A DNA stretch of 24,043 bases from Syntrophaceae bacterium UBA1163 (GTDB taxonomy: Bacteria; Desulfobacterota; BSN033; UBA1163), in assembly GCA_002311635.1 (NCBI GenBank), contig DBZJ01000223.1, positions 1 through 24,043 on the forward strand. The letters run 5' to 3'. Positions 22,349 through 24,043 of the stretch are shown piece after piece. How positions within the stretch are numbered: the stretch's first letter is position 1; the number at the start of each line of letters is the position of its first letter. Both the position numbers and the translations under genes were made by a program. Under the pieces are notes generated by a model. The model was given only the letters and a program-made list of their open reading frames with translations, did not search any database and was not told the origin of the DNA.

Positions 22349-22515
22349 AAAAGAAGATCGGTGACGTTGATTTCAAGCATCTTTACGGAGGCAAGAATCC
22401 GCTCCACATTCCGATCTACCGCCTGCATTCCCCCTGAAAGGCCCTTCAACGCTTCGGCCGCCTTCTTGATGGCCTTGATCCGGGTATCCATTTTTTTCAG
22501 TTCCTTTCGACCCAT
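22345..22515 (-). CDS. Small coiled-coil protein linked to CoA-ligase/LIV locus
   Basis: A 56-residue protein of unknown function, almost entirely helical and charged: MGRKELKKMDTRIKAIKKAA, then LKGLSGGMQAVDRNVERILA, ending SVKMLEINVTDLLL. Heptad spacing of Ile/Leu/Val suggests a short coiled coil. There is no signal or membrane segment and no cysteine. The ATG at 22515 was chosen for AGGGGG five bases upstream; the ATG at 22530 would add five residues and has poorer spacing. It starts about 20 bases after the CoA-ligase stop and ends in a hairpin, so it is probably co-transcribed with the ligase. I have the impression of having seen similar short proteins beside PaaK/LIV genes in deltaproteobacteria, but cannot verify this here. 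Confidence 0.65.
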   Translation of the reverse strand: MGRKELKKMDTRIKAIKKAAEALKGLSGGMQAVDRNVERILASVKMLEINVTDLLL

Positions 22516-22536
22516 TCCATCCCCCTGCATTTCCCT

Positions 22537-23886
22537 CTATCCGTGCTTTCGCATGTCTTTGAACCGCTTCGCTTTCACCTCATACCGCGGTAGTGAATGA
22601 TACGGATGGACCTCGATATTATACCCCAGATTCGTCTTCAACCGAAGCTGGTCCTTTAACTGCCCCAGAATCGCTTCCCGTCTTCCTTCGTGCTCCGGCA
22701 AAAGTTCAATCTTGAGCGTAATATCGTCCAAATCTCCCTTCTTGGTCACCAGCACCTCAAACTCGTCGCCCAATCCCTTGACCGAACGAACCACCTCTTC
22801 GATAGCGGAGGGAGCTACCAGCACCCCTTTGATCTTAGTAATATCATCTGCCCTTCCCACTACCCCCCCTTTAATAATGCGGAATGTCCTACCACATTTG
22901 CACGGTTCCTTGGCCCATTCCGCCACATCCTTGGAGTCGAATCGAATGCATGGCTGGGCGATTCGGTCAAGGGCGGTGATGACGCATTTTCCCTTCCGGC
23001 CCGGCTCCTCGATCAACTCCCCTGTCTCCACATCCTCCAGCTGGACCAGAAACAGCGCCTCATTCACATGAAGACCCCCAGGTTGTTCCACACACTCGAA
23101 ACCCCACGCCCCGATCTCTGTCGCCCCCACGTGATCATAAACCTTTGCCCCCCACGCCTCCTCCATTCGCTGCTTCGTCGATGGGATGCTCGCCCCCGGT
23201 TCCCCGGCACACGTTATTTTTCGTATAGTCAGATCCTTGGCAGGGTTCATCCCCAGCTTTTTGCGTGCCGCATCCGCCATCCCCAGCACATACGTCGGAG
23301 TCGCCATCATCGCCGTGGCCCGTAACTCTTGAATCTTCAACAACCGCGCCTCGGTATCCAGAACCCCACCCGGGATGACTTCGCACCCTAACTTTTCCGC
23401 CCCATAATGCCCTGCCCAGAAGGCCACAAAGATATTGTATCCAAACGGGAGAAAGACCCGATCACTCTTCCGGTACCCCTGTGCATAAAGCAGATATGCC
23501 CACGATTCTGACCACCACTCCCAGTCCTGCCAGGTATCGGGCTGATAAACAGGCGTGCCCGAGGTCCCACTGGTTTGTCGAAACGCGGTCACCTCCTCAA
23601 GAGGCACACAGAGGGCGTCACCGTATGGAAAGGGATCTTTCCTCTGGACATCCCTCATCATCGCCTTCTCCACCTTTGGCACCCTGGCCACATCCTGAAA
23701 GGTTTTGATATCGCCCGGCTCGAGGCCTGCCTCCTGATAGAGCTTTCGGTGAAACTTCGACCTCTCGTAAGCCCACTCCATAATCCTTCTGAACTTCTTG
23801 ACCTGGAGGGCTCGCAACTTCTCCTCTGGCAGCGTCTCGGCAGCGGGGTTCCAATACCTGGCCGTCTCTTCGTGGAAGCCTTTCAT
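22537..23886 (-). CDS. Phenylacetate-CoA ligase (PaaK)-family acyl/aryl-CoA ligase
   Basis: A 449-residue AMP-forming CoA ligase of the PaaK branch of the ANL superfamily. It adenylates a carboxylic acid and transfers it to CoA in the cytoplasm. Motifs: the P-loop TSGTSGTP at 105-112, YDHVGATE at 250-257, IRFDSKD at about 314-320, the cysteine-bearing CKCGRTF at 329-335, and GRADD/KIKGVLV at 344-357. The C-terminal lid domain ends YEVKAKRFKDMRKHG. Length matches PaaK proteins. GGGGGTAGG directly precedes the ATG. The substrate is not determined: phenylacetate, another aromatic acid or a coenzyme F390-synthetase-like acid are options. Linkage to LIV importers favours activation of an imported acid. 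Confidence 0.9.
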   Translation of the reverse strand: MKGFHEETARYWNPAAETLPEEKLRALQVKKFRRIMEWAYERSKFHRKLYQEAGLEPGDIKTFQDVARVPKVEKAMMRDVQRKDPFPYGDALCVPLEEVTAFRQTSGTSGTPVYQPDTWQDWEWWSESWAYLLYAQGYRKSDRVFLPFGYNIFVAFWAGHYGAEKLGCEVIPGGVLDTEARLLKIQELRATAMMATPTYVLGMADAARKKLGMNPAKDLTIRKITCAGEPGASIPSTKQRMEEAWGAKVYDHVGATEIGAWGFECVEQPGGLHVNEALFLVQLEDVETGELIEEPGRKGKCVITALDRIAQPCIRFDSKDVAEWAKEPCKCGRTFRIIKGGVVGRADDITKIKGVLVAPSAIEEVVRSVKGLGDEFEVLVTKKGDLDDITLKIELLPEHEGRREAILGQLKDQLRLKTNLGYNIEVHPYHSLPRYEVKAKRFKDMRKHG

Positions 23887-24043
23887 CCTACCCCCTACAG
23901 ATGGTGTTACTTTTCCTTAAGACTCTTACAGATTTTGAATGTCAGGTGGTGGTTAGACTTTCAGTAGCGGCGCGCATGCCGAAAAGCGCCTTCGCGATGT
24001 TCCTAAACTCCCCCATCTCCCTGAGTCAATACCGTTCTTAGTT
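23887..24043. other. Terminal stretch upstream of the CoA ligase, no gene assigned
   Basis: 157 bases to the window edge. The minus strand holds a short open stretch that could be the tail of an upstream gene or a tiny frame (ATG near 24014, stop near 23939), but nothing recognisable. A promoter for the ligase array may lie here or beyond the edge. Confidence 0.3.

Overview
The window looks like chromosome of an anaerobic deltaproteobacterium in the broad sense (Desulfobacterota, Syntrophales- or Syntrophobacter-like). This is an inference from three things: a split, B12-dependent methylmalonyl-CoA pathway, a large investment in branched-chain-type (LIV) ABC importers beside a phenylacetate-CoA-ligase-type enzyme, and a thioredoxin-like gene that appears to use selenocysteine. 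No phage, insertion sequence, CRISPR array, rRNA or tRNA was recognised.

Layout. (1) 121-5608, + strand: a methylmalonyl-CoA operon with the G-protein chaperone MeaB, a carboxyltransferase (MmdA/PccB type), the mutase catalytic subunit, the separate B12-binding subunit and the epimerase. Most gene gaps are filled by hairpin-forming, low-complexity repeats. (2) 5609-5859: a non-coding stretch with an inverted repeat whose core recurs near 7221. (3) 5860-6543, +: an unrecognised Rossmann-fold protein with conserved-looking cysteines. (4) 6715-7853, - strand: a secreted DUF2914 protein and, upstream of it, a thioredoxin-like gene. The latter looks broken by an in-frame TGA, but the TGA sits exactly at the first Cys of a CxxC site (U-I-G-C) and is followed at the right distance by a bacterial SECIS-like hairpin. 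This is the strongest find in the window. (5) 8239-9616, +: tatA, a tatB-like gene and tatC. They are followed by two VTT-domain membrane proteins (TVP38/TMEM64 and DedA) and a poly(A)-polymerase-type nucleotidyltransferase (to 12432). (6) 12575-23886, all - strand: in transcription order a PaaK-like CoA ligase, a 56-residue coiled-coil protein, LIV set 2 (K-G-F-H-M), a regulatory gap, then LIV set 1 (K-H-M-G-F).

How the genes fit together. The mutase block interconverts (via the carboxyltransferase) propionyl-CoA, methylmalonyl-CoA and succinyl-CoA. It carries the mutase, its chaperone and its epimerase, but no biotin carrier or biotin carboxylase is present, so the carboxyltransferase partner must lie elsewhere. 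The two LIV importers plus the acyl/aryl-CoA ligase suggest uptake and CoA activation of an organic or aromatic acid. Both binding-protein genes are followed by a hairpin before the next gene, which would fit higher expression of the binding protein than of the membrane components. The Tat block next to DedA-family genes matches a known functional link between DedA proteins and Tat export in E. coli. TatC here departs from the usual twin-arginine-binding residues.
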